From NCBI GenBank assembly GCA_949283145.1, contig CASDRL010000075.1, forward strand, positions 1 to 37,498: a stretch of 37,498 nucleotides of DNA. Direction: 5' to 3'. The notes under the pieces are model-generated. The model made no database searches and was not told where the DNA came from. It saw only the letters and a list, made by a program, of their open reading frames with translations. The position numbers were made by a program, and so were the translations under genes. Below are positions 13,893 through 21,195 of this stretch, one piece after another (the first letter of the stretch is position 1; every line of letters begins with the position of its first letter). This stretch comes from an uncultured Clostridia bacterium. Lineage in GTDB: Bacteria > Bacillota > Clostridia > Christensenellales > CAG-917.

Positions 13893-16328
13893 ATCTGTTT
13901 CACTCCTTTGAAGTGTGTTTTCATTCATTTCGCGCTCTTGCGGGCTCTCATCGGACAGGGGCGCGGGCGCACCGTCCGAGGGCACATTCTCCTCGGGTGC
14001 GGCGCCGCTCACGGCGCCCACCGCGCACGCGCCGTCCGCACAGGCGTCCTCCGCCCTCGTCGCCTTGAAGAGGCGGAGACGGAGCGCGTTGGTCACAACG
14101 AAGATGCTGGACACGCTCATCGCCGCGGCGCCTATCATAGGGCTCAGGCGGAAGTCGAGGGGGACGTAGAGCACTCCCGCCGCGACGGGTATGCACAGGG
14201 CGTTGTAGAAGAGCGCCCAGAAGAGGTTCTGCTTGATGTTGCGGATGGTCGCACGCGAAAGTCGCACGGCGGTGACGACGTCGAGAGGATCGTCCTTTAT
14301 CAGCACCACGTCCGCACTCTCCACCGCAATGTCGCTGCCGCTGCCTATGGCGATGCCGACGTCCGCGCGTGTGAGTGCGGGCGCGTCGTTGATGCCGTCC
14401 CCGACCATGGCGACTTTGCCCTGCTTTTTCAGTTCGGCTATCTTCGCCTCTTTGTCGCCGGGGAGCACCCCCGCAAAGACCTCGTCTATGCCCGCCTGCG
14501 CCGCGACGGCGCGTGCGGTGCGCTCGTTGTCCCCCGTCAGCATGACGACGCGGACTCCGAGTTTTTTGAGCTCCTGCACAGCCTGCTTCGCGTGAGGTTT
14601 GACGCGGTCGGAGGTGGCAATGAGCCCGAGATATTCCCTCTCCCTCGCAACGAGAAGCGGGGTCTTGCCCTCCTCTGAGACGCGGGCAAGTTCCGCCGAG
14701 TAACTCTCCTCGGGGACACCCGCATCCTGCATGAGCGCGGCGTTGCCCACCGCGTAACGCGCGCCGTTGACGGTGGCGGTCACGCCCTTTCCGGGCAGCG
14801 TCTCGAATCCTTCCGCTTCCGCAAACTCTATCCCCCGCGCGGCGGCATAGGCGACCACGGCTTCCCCGAGAGGGTGCTCGCTCTTGCGCTCTATCCCCGC
14901 GACCGCGGCGATGATCTCATCCGCGCGCCCGCGGAATGTGACTTCGGCGACTTCGGGAGAACCCTCCGTCACGGTGCCCGTCTTGTCGAAGACGGCGAAT
15001 CTGATGTCGTGCAGCGTTTCGAGAGCTTCGCCGCTCTTGAAGAGCACCCCGTTCTCCGCGCCCTTGCCCGTGCCCACCATGACGGCGACGGGAGTGGCGA
15101 GCCCCAGCGCGCAGGGGCAGGAGATGACCAGGACGGAGACGGCACAGGTCAGCGCGTGCTCGAAGGGATATCCGCCCGCGAGCCAGCCTATCAGCGTGAC
15201 CAGCGCGATGCTCATGACCACGGGGACGAACACGCCGGAGATCTTGTCCGCGATCTTAGCGATGGGGGCCTTGTCCGCGCCGGCGTCTTCGACAAGTTTG
15301 ATGATCTTGCTCAGCACGCTCTCGCCGCCCACGGCGGTGACGCGCGCGGTGACGTGCCCCGTCCTGTTCACGGTGCCGCCGATGAGCTTTGCGCCCTCCG
15401 TCTTTTCCACGGGGACGCTCTCGCCGCTTATCGCGCTCTCGTCCACGAAGGCATGCCCGTCCGTGACGACGGCATCCGCGGGCACGGACATCCCCGCCTT
15501 GACGACGATGACATCGCCCGCCGCGAGAGTCTCGCTGTCCACTTCCCTTTCCTCGCCGTCGCGGAGCACTATGGCACCCTTGGGCACCAGCCCGCGCAGT
15601 CTGTCGAGCGCGTCGCCCGTGCGGCGCTTGGAGAGAGACTCGAGATATTTCCCCACCGTCACGAGCGCGAGGATCATGCCCGCAGACTCGAAATAGAGGT
15701 CGTGCAGATAGCGCTCGACGAGTGCGGTATCCCCCGCCCCCAACCCGTAGCTCATGCGGAATATCGCGAATATGCCGTAGGCAAGCGACGCCGCGGACCC
15801 GACCGCGATGAGGGAATCCATGTTGGGGGAAAGGGCGAACAGCCGCTTGAAACCGTTGATGTAGTAAGAGCGATTGACATAGATGATGGGCAGGCACAAC
15901 AGGATCTGCAAAAACGCATAGGACACAGCGTTCTCCGTCCCCGTGAGGAAGGAAGGCAAGGGGGCCCCGAACATGTGCCCCATGCCGACATACATCAGCA
16001 CCACCATGAAGACAAGGGAAACGATGAGACGTACGCGCATCTCTTTGGTCGCCTGCGCACGCATATCGGCACGCTCCTTCGCACCCTTGTTTTCGCGCGC
16101 GGGAGCGCCGCTCCCCTCCTCGGGCGCGGCGCCGTAACCCGCCTTGACGACGGCTGCGACGATGTCCTCCGCCGAGAGCACACTCTCGTCATACTCCGCC
16201 GTCATCGAATTGGTGAGCAGATTGACGGACGCGCGCCGCACGCCCGCGAGCTTGCTCACCGCATTCTCGACATGGGCGGAACACGCCGAACAGGTCATGC
16301 CCGTAACAACAAATTTCGTCTTGGTCAT
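13674..16328 (-). CDS. copA: Copper-exporting P-type ATPase with fused CopZ-like C-terminus
   Basis: The 884-residue protein exports Cu(I) across the cytoplasmic membrane using ATP. An N-terminal metal-binding HMA domain has GMTCSAC (Cys13/Cys16). Eight membrane segments surround the CPC motif (Cys404/Cys406). The catalytic DKTGT phosphorylates Asp448, followed by SEHPLG (483-488) and GDGINDAP (643-650). CopA normally ends near residue 755. Here a flexible, Cys-containing linker of about 57 residues joins a second complete HMA domain (813-884, GMMCSHC). The start at 16328 is supported by GAGGAG four bases upstream; the GTG at 16343 lies over the operator. The gene leads the copA-csoR operon. 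The C-terminal HMA could act as an intramolecular copper donor or be made separately (see the internal copZ entry). Confidence 0.95.
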   Translation of the reverse strand: MTKTKFVVTGMTCSACSAHVENAVSKLAGVRRASVNLLTNSMTAEYDESVLSAEDIVAAVVKAGYGAAPEEGSGAPARENKGAKERADMRAQATKEMRVRLIVSLVFMVVLMYVGMGHMFGAPLPSFLTGTENAVSYAFLQILLCLPIIYVNRSYYINGFKRLFALSPNMDSLIAVGSAASLAYGIFAIFRMSYGLGAGDTALVERYLHDLYFESAGMILALVTVGKYLESLSKRRTGDALDRLRGLVPKGAIVLRDGEEREVDSETLAAGDVIVVKAGMSVPADAVVTDGHAFVDESAISGESVPVEKTEGAKLIGGTVNRTGHVTARVTAVGGESVLSKIIKLVEDAGADKAPIAKIADKISGVFVPVVMSIALVTLIGWLAGGYPFEHALTCAVSVLVISCPCALGLATPVAVMVGTGKGAENGVLFKSGEALETLHDIRFAVFDKTGTVTEGSPEVAEVTFRGRADEIIAAVAGIERKSEHPLGEAVVAYAAARGIEFAEAEGFETLPGKGVTATVNGARYAVGNAALMQDAGVPEESYSAELARVSEEGKTPLLVAREREYLGLIATSDRVKPHAKQAVQELKKLGVRVVMLTGDNERTARAVAAQAGIDEVFAGVLPGDKEAKIAELKKQGKVAMVGDGINDAPALTRADVGIAIGSGSDIAVESADVVLIKDDPLDVVTAVRLSRATIRNIKQNLFWALFYNALCIPVAAGVLYVPLDFRLSPMIGAAAMSVSSIFVVTNALRLRLFKATRAEDACADGACAVGAVSGAAPEENVPSDGAPAPLSDESPQEREMNENTLQRSETDMKTYVLSIEGMMCSHCTDRVEKALRAVAGVADVAVSLEEKNAVVSADESVSADALKAAVEAQDYPVTAVAEK

Positions 16329-16339
16329 ACGCTCCTCAG

Positions 16340-16356
16340 ACACCCCACGGGGGTGT
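16340..16356. promoter_or_regulatory. CsoR operator palindrome
   Basis: ACACCCC-ACG-GGGGTGT is an inverted repeat with the G-tract/C-tract layout known for CsoR sites. It lies just downstream of the copA -10 box, around the expected transcript start, and upstream of the ribosome binding site. Bound repressor would block initiation. Confidence 0.75.
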
Positions 16357-16366
16357 AGTGTATATC

Positions 16367-16394
16367 ATTGTACACCTCCTCTCGGTTTTGTCAA
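16367..16394 (-). promoter_or_regulatory. copA-csoR promoter
   Basis: On the minus strand TTGACA (16389-16394), a 16-base spacer and TACAAT (16367-16372) precede the CsoR palindrome. Confidence 0.8.
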
Positions 16395-16437
16395 GCACGG
16401 GAGCGCGTTTTTGTGCCGCAACGGACAAAATTACAAG

Positions 16438-16461
16438 CAAAAAGCGCGCCCGAAGGCGCGC
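16438..16461 (-). terminator. Terminator of the beta-mannosidase gene
   Basis: On the minus strand the stem GCGCGCC-TTCG-GGCGCGC is followed by TTTTTGC. It lies about 60 bases past the stop codon at 16519. Confidence 0.75.
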
Positions 16462-16518
16462 CCATATGTTTAGTTCTTATGCCGGATCGAAATGCTACAA
16501 GCCCCGCTCGGTATCCCG

Positions 16519-19071
16519 TCAGATGAGGAAGCGATAGTAGATATACGACCCGAAGTTGATGGGGATGAGGAAGATGGCGAGGCGTTTTAGGTTTTGCGTG
16601 AACCTGCTCTCCCCCTTCTTCACCTGCGCGAGATGGCGCACTTTCAAAGATGCCGCAAAGCTCTCCGCGTCCGTACCGTCGAGGGCTATCTCCACCCTCC
16701 TCGTCTCGCCGGGGAGAAGGTCGAAGAAGTTGTCCGAGAAGGGCGCCGTGGTCGTGTCGGTGTACAGCCGCACGAAGCGCGCGTAGACATCCGTGCTCAC
16801 TTCGACGATGGCTTTCCCGCTCTCCGATGAGACCACCTTTGCCGCCACTTTCGCCTCGGGCAGGCTGAGCTTGTTCTCGTTGAAGAAGAGCGCGGTGCTG
16901 CGTTCGACTTCCCTCTTTGCAGAGTCGCGCACGGTGGCGCAGGCAAAGCAGGAGCGCAGCGCCTTCGCGCCGCCCAGCTCGTCCGCCGTGACGGAACAGA
17001 TCATGCGGTTTGTCCCGTGCTCCGCAGAGAGCGCGAACTCGCCCGCGTACATCCTTTCGCCCGTGAATGTCGCCACTTCCACCGTGACCGCGCCCTCGAA
17101 CTTCGCGAGCCCGTCGTTGATGAAAAAGACTTTGAGACCCGTCTTGTCCGCGACGGTCTGCACGCTCACGGGCGCGAAGAAATGTTTCGCGCGGTATTGC
17201 AGGCACTTATAGTTGCCGAAGTAGTCAATGCCCGCCCACGAACACACGGGCCAGCAGTCGTTGAACTGCCAGAAGAGGGAGCCGTTGCAGCGCTCCGGGG
17301 TGCGCCGCCAGAACTCCGTCGCGTCCCTCACGCACTCGCTCTGACACACCTGCGAGAGGTAGACGTAGTCGTTGAACTCCTTTGGCAGGTCGAAGCGGGA
17401 GGCGATGTAATAGACCATCTTTTTGTTGCCGCTCGCGCACTTCTGATGCGCGTTGAAGACGGGGGAATCCAGCCTGTAATCCTCCGGACTTTCGGCGTAA
17501 TAGCGCAAAGTCTTCTCGTCGGGGAGAGACTCGAAGCCGAACTCGCTGCAAAAACGGGTGGGACGACGACGGTAATAATCGAGGGGCTGCAAGCCGTGCC
17601 ACACCGCCCAAAGGTGGGTGTCGCCGATGTCGTCGCTCTGCACATTCTTGCATTGCGCGGTGCCGCAGGGCGAACCCGGGATATAGGGGGTCGTGCGGTC
17701 GAGGAGAGCCACCCATTCCGGCAGGATGTTATAGAAAAACTGCTCGTTCCAATGCATGGACTTCGGGAAGCCCACCCAGAGATTGCTCATCGCCTCTATC
17801 TCGTTGTTGCCGCTCCAAATGGCAAGACAGGGGTGTTCACGCATGCGTTTCACATTGAAAAACACTTCTTTCTGCACATTGGCGAGGAAGTTGGGCTCAT
17901 AGAACGGATAGGTCATGCAGGCGAACATGAAGTCCTGCCAGATCATGATGCCGTAGCGGTCGCAAAGCTCCAGCATCTCGTCCGAGGCGTAATAGCCGCC
18001 GCCCCACACGCGGATCATGTTGAAGTTGCTCTCCGCAGCCGCGCGGATGTAATATTCGAGTTTCTTTTTGTCCGTGCGGGTGTCGAAGCTGTCGAAGGGA
18101 ATGAGGTTGGCGCCCTTTGCGAACACCCTCTTCCCATTGACGACAAAGGCGAAATTGCTGCCGTATTTGTCGGGAGTGCGGTCGAGCTCCAGCGTCCTGA
18201 GCCCCAGCGTCCTCTTTGCGGTGCTCACGACGCCGTGCTCCTCCGAGATGAGGGACACTTCCAGGGTGTAGAGGGGCTGCTCCTTCCTTGCCGTCATGCC
18301 GCAGGGCCACCAAAGTTCCGGATGCTCCACGGTAAAACAGAAGGTGACGTTGTCGGCATAGTCGCGCTCCAGCGTCCACTCCGTGCCGTCGGGAGCGCGG
18401 AGCACCGCGTGCGCGGTGAGATGCGCCCTGTCGTCCAGCTTGACCGCGGTCACGTCCGCGCGCAGGGATACTCTGCCCCCGTCATGCGTCTGCTGTACGG
18501 AAAGCTCCGCGATCTCCGCGTCCCTTCTGAAATCGATATAGATATCGCCCGTGATGCCGCTCGGCGGAAGCACAGGGCCCCAGTCCCACCCGAAATGGCA
18601 TTGCGGCTTCCTGATGCGGTCTATGCCGTCGATGCCGTTGGGGTTGGCGGGAGTGCGGTAGAGCTTGCGCTGCTCCGTGATGTACTTGACGGGAGAGGAG
18701 ATGATGATCTCGATCTGATTGCGCCCGGGACGCAGGAACTTTTTGATGTCGAACTCGTGGGCAACGTGGCAGTTGTCCGCGTATGCGACCGCCTCGCGGT
18801 TGACGAGCACAGTGGCGAGAGTGTCCAGCTGCTTGCACACCAGCACCGCCCTGTCCGCTTTCAGGTCCTCCTCGGTGACGTCAAAGTGACGGAACCAGCT
18901 CCAATCGCGCTCCGCGACCCAAAGCAGATCCTTCTCGTTGGTGCCCTTGAAAGGGTCTTCGATGACGCCGTTCGCCATGAGATCGAGATAGTTGCAGGAA
19001 GGGACGTCGGCGGCGTACTCCATGTTGTCGCCGATGTCTTTCAGGATCCATCTTCCGTTCAAAGATAGCAT
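16519..19071 (-). CDS. GH2 beta-mannosidase, intracellular
   Basis: The 850-residue enzyme belongs to glycoside hydrolase family 2 and should release terminal beta-mannose from manno-oligosaccharides or N-glycan cores. The order is an N-terminal sugar-binding domain, immunoglobulin-like domain, TIM barrel and C-terminal beta domains. CHFGWDWGP (158-166) is typical of the beta-mannosidase branch. Glu424 in WSGNNE is the acid/base and Glu510 in FCSEFGFES is the likely nucleophile; WQFNDCWP (601-608) lines the active site. There is no signal peptide, so it acts on imported sugars. GGAGG precedes the ATG at 19071; eleven in-frame codons upstream are not needed. No transporter or other glycosidase is nearby, so the substrate cannot be narrowed from context. 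Confidence 0.93.
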   Translation of the reverse strand: MLSLNGRWILKDIGDNMEYAADVPSCNYLDLMANGVIEDPFKGTNEKDLLWVAERDWSWFRHFDVTEEDLKADRAVLVCKQLDTLATVLVNREAVAYADNCHVAHEFDIKKFLRPGRNQIEIIISSPVKYITEQRKLYRTPANPNGIDGIDRIRKPQCHFGWDWGPVLPPSGITGDIYIDFRRDAEIAELSVQQTHDGGRVSLRADVTAVKLDDRAHLTAHAVLRAPDGTEWTLERDYADNVTFCFTVEHPELWWPCGMTARKEQPLYTLEVSLISEEHGVVSTAKRTLGLRTLELDRTPDKYGSNFAFVVNGKRVFAKGANLIPFDSFDTRTDKKKLEYYIRAAAESNFNMIRVWGGGYYASDEMLELCDRYGIMIWQDFMFACMTYPFYEPNFLANVQKEVFFNVKRMREHPCLAIWSGNNEIEAMSNLWVGFPKSMHWNEQFFYNILPEWVALLDRTTPYIPGSPCGTAQCKNVQSDDIGDTHLWAVWHGLQPLDYYRRRPTRFCSEFGFESLPDEKTLRYYAESPEDYRLDSPVFNAHQKCASGNKKMVYYIASRFDLPKEFNDYVYLSQVCQSECVRDATEFWRRTPERCNGSLFWQFNDCWPVCSWAGIDYFGNYKCLQYRAKHFFAPVSVQTVADKTGLKVFFINDGLAKFEGAVTVEVATFTGERMYAGEFALSAEHGTNRMICSVTADELGGAKALRSCFACATVRDSAKREVERSTALFFNENKLSLPEAKVAAKVVSSESGKAIVEVSTDVYARFVRLYTDTTTAPFSDNFFDLLPGETRRVEIALDGTDAESFAASLKVRHLAQVKKGESRFTQNLKRLAIFLIPINFGSYIYYRFLI

Positions 19072-19124
19072 GATGACCTCCGCGCGCCGCGAGCGTGCGC
19101 GCAAAAAACGCTGTTTCTCAACAA

Positions 19125-19153
19125 ATGATAACTTGTTTTGAATGTTTTTTCAA
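19125..19153 (-). promoter_or_regulatory. Beta-mannosidase promoter
   Basis: On the minus strand TTGAAA, 17 bases and TATCAT lie about 55 bases upstream of the start codon. Confidence 0.55.
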
Positions 19154-19395
19154 GTGAGAAAACAACAATCTGCCTATATAATGTTATTTCCGCATCCCGC
19201 GAGGGACGCCGCTGACGCGCACATAAACTTTTTTACGGCAAATTATTCAAATTGTAATTTTTACGACTTTTCCGATCGAACGCCGAATTTTTACAGCATA
19301 TATACGCAAACACTCTTATATCCGCACCTCGCCGCATATGATGTGTCCCTCAAACGGGACGTCGTTTGTTTTATGCTGCAAGCGGAGGTAAGGCT

Positions 19396-20442
19396 ATGAA
19401 AAATAAAACGAGATCCGCAGCAAGACCGTCGGGCGCGTCTGCCGTCCGCGATGCCGAAAAGACCATCGCCCTTCTGCCCGAACTGATAAAGCAGGATAAG
19501 TTCGGAGTCGTGAACATCCAACGCGCACTGAACTGTGACGTTCTTACCGCAATGAATATATATCATGCCCTGCTCACCGACGGCGACGCGATGAGCGTTG
19601 AGAAAAACTTTTTTGAACTGAACGGAAAGGACAAGATCCTTTATCTCAAACGACTCATAAGCGACCGTTTCGCCTCGGGCGAATGTATGACCGAAGAGAT
19701 GTCGGAGCGCGCCGAGCGCGAACTTATCTCAATAGAACACGGCAACATGGCAGACACCTTTCTCTTTGCGCATTCCGTTGCCGGGATACTGCGGGAGATG
19801 ACCGACAAACCCCGTTTCGTGGGGATAGGATGTTGCAGCGTCGTGGCATATCTCATTGGCATCACCGGCGAAGCACCGGACCCCATCGGGCGCGGCTTGA
19901 TCTTCGAGCGCGGTTTCGGCGGAAGCGTATGCCCCGAAACGCCGTTCTCATTCTACGTGCCCGAAAACGAACTGGCAATGCTTGAAAAGAAAGTGCAAAA
20001 GTCTTTTGCGGATGCACGGCTGGAAAAGCAGGGCGATGAGCTCATCCTCTCCGCAGCGGGCGCGCATGTCGGGATATTGGACTCGATGCTTTCGCTGCAT
20101 CGCATATGCGACCATGCGGAAAGATCCGTCTACTCTTCAGGCCACGCGGTATTCCAAGAGGACTACATGCACCTGCTTCACTACGTAGGCGGAGACAGCT
20201 ACGAGGAAGCGGACAGAATACGCCGAGCGATCGGGAAAAGAAAATATGATGAGATAGAGGAATATCGCATCGGCTTCATGCGCGGCGCGGCATCCGTCCT
20301 GCCACCTGCGGAAAGCGGCAGACTGTTCACGGAAATAGTGGCAGAACTCGGCGGCGCGTATTGCAAAGCATATGTACTGTCCGCAAAAGCAGTGCTCGAC
20401 GCGCACTTCCCGTCCCGATGCGCCGCTTCACCTCTCTCCTGA
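19396..20442 (+). CDS. Winged-helix protein resembling an inactive DnaE/PolC fingers region
   Basis: The 348-residue protein has no signal peptide. Residues 30-62 look like a winged helix of FtsK-gamma type (IQRALNCDVLTAMNIYHALL). From about 84 on the text parallels C-family DNA polymerase alpha subunits: an ERELISIEHG helix; SVVAYLIGITGEAPDP then GLIFERGF (148-174), matching the DnaE GSLVAYLLGIT...DP...LLFERF block; VFQEDYMHLL and EADRIRRAIGKRK (253-283), matching YQEQVM and ADxLRRAMGKKK; and KAYVLSAKAVLDAHFP (324-339), matching the AAYALVSYQTAYLKAHYP-type helix. Where DnaE has PDIDIDF, this has PETPFSF (180-186), so both metal-binding aspartates are gone. PHP, beta-binding and OB regions are also missing. 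GGAGG at 19384 sets the start at 19396; a TTG at 19366 is less likely. The homology is my motif reading and the role is unknown. Confidence 0.7.
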   Translation: MKNKTRSAARPSGASAVRDAEKTIALLPELIKQDKFGVVNIQRALNCDVLTAMNIYHALLTDGDAMSVEKNFFELNGKDKILYLKRLISDRFASGECMTEEMSERAERELISIEHGNMADTFLFAHSVAGILREMTDKPRFVGIGCCSVVAYLIGITGEAPDPIGRGLIFERGFGGSVCPETPFSFYVPENELAMLEKKVQKSFADARLEKQGDELILSAAGAHVGILDSMLSLHRICDHAERSVYSSGHAVFQEDYMHLLHYVGGDSYEEADRIRRAIGKRKYDEIEEYRIGFMRGAASVLPPAESGRLFTEIVAELGGAYCKAYVLSAKAVLDAHFPSRCAASPLS

Positions 20443-20536
20443 ACGCCCGCCCGCCTCAAACTTCCCGCCTTGAATGCCGAGCAATGCTCAAACACTTGCA
20501 AAACCGCGCGCGTTATTGTAAAATAACTCGCAGACT

Positions 20537-20625
20537 GGAAGCGTATCGAAGTGGTCATAACGAGCCGCACTCGAAATGCGGTGACGGGCAACCGTCCGCG
20601 AGTTCGAATCTCGCCGCTTCCGCCA
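20537..20625 (+). tRNA. tRNA-Ser (anticodon CGA)
   Basis: The acceptor arms GGAAGCG and CGCTTCC pair, followed by discriminator G and an encoded CCA. The anticodon stem CCGCA/TGCGG carries the loop CTCGAAA, giving anticodon CGA, which reads UCG serine codons. A long variable arm (class II) and the T arm GCGAG-TTCGAAT-CTCGC are present. The total length is 89 bases, normal for tRNA-Ser. Confidence 0.95.
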
Positions 20626-20630
20626 AAGCA

Positions 20631-20660
20631 AAAAAGCACCCTTACACGGGTGCTTTTTTT
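20631..20660 (+). terminator. Terminator of tRNA-Ser
   Basis: AAAAAGCACCC-TTACAC-GGGTGCTTTTTTT follows the tRNA end by five bases. Confidence 0.9.
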
Positions 20661-20682
20661 GCTTTCTCGGAAGCGCGATGCG

Positions 20683-20768
20683 GAACTTTGCGCCTAACGG
20701 CAATTTTGCCGAAAAACGGCTGTTTTCTGCAATCTAAGCGTATAAATCGACAAATCGGCGCAAAGTTC
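20683..20768. repeat. Inverted repeat with 12-bp perfect arms
   Basis: GAACTTTGCGCC at 20683-20694 and GGCGCAAAGTTC at 20757-20768 are exact complements separated by 62 bases. The space between holds an AT-richer segment. No gene is seen between the tRNA terminator and the MATE gene stop at 21196 apart from this and the next element. Confidence 0.55.
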
Positions 20769-20876
20769 GGCGGCTTGCAATGCAAGACGCCTGCGGCTTT
20801 TCCATCCGCCCGAAAGTGCTCTGCGCCTTTCCGGAACGCCCCATCATTCACCGCCCTTCACTTATGCCGCACACAT

Positions 20877-21088
20877 CGCCGCTTCAATGCCGGATCGGAA
20901 TAATACGAACCGAGTTCGGCATAGCAGAACTGCTCGCACCTCAGAGCAAGAGATTTTTGGATGATGTTGCACGGGCGGAACGCCGCCAATAGTATACATA
21001 TTGGCAAGTTTCGGCTGTGCAAAAGCGCCGAAAAGAATTGCTCTGAGGGCGGTTAGTATTATTCCGATCCGGCATAGCATTAGCGGCG
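20877..21088. repeat. MITE-like element with long terminal inverted repeats
   Basis: The 26-base arms at 20887-20912 and 21050-21075 are complementary at 25 of 26 positions. Shorter arms outside them (CGCCGCT / AGCGGCG) and inside them (CCTCAGAGCAA and its complement) extend the symmetry. The centre carries the near-palindromic core at 20985-21008 that also appears in the direct repeats at 1-225. There is no coding sequence. It resembles a non-autonomous mobile element or a large structured repeat. Confidence 0.75.
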
Positions 21089-21195
21089 AGATTCTGTGCT
21101 CTCTTGCGTGACGCTATTTTCTCGGGACAGCAGAACATTTCGTTGCCACCGGTTTCAGTTGTTTACAAATTGTAATCAACTGCCCTGCGGGCGGT

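Noticed and set aside
20199..20639. Minus-strand reading frame of 146 residues ending across the tRNA-Ser gene
   Set aside because: Its GEIRTRGRL-type N-terminus is the well-known translation artefact of a tRNA-Ser antisense strand, and it overlaps the polymerase-like gene.
20361..20903. Plus-strand reading frame of 180 residues
   Set aside because: It runs through the end of a real gene, the tRNA, its terminator and the inverted repeats, and has no protein-like composition.
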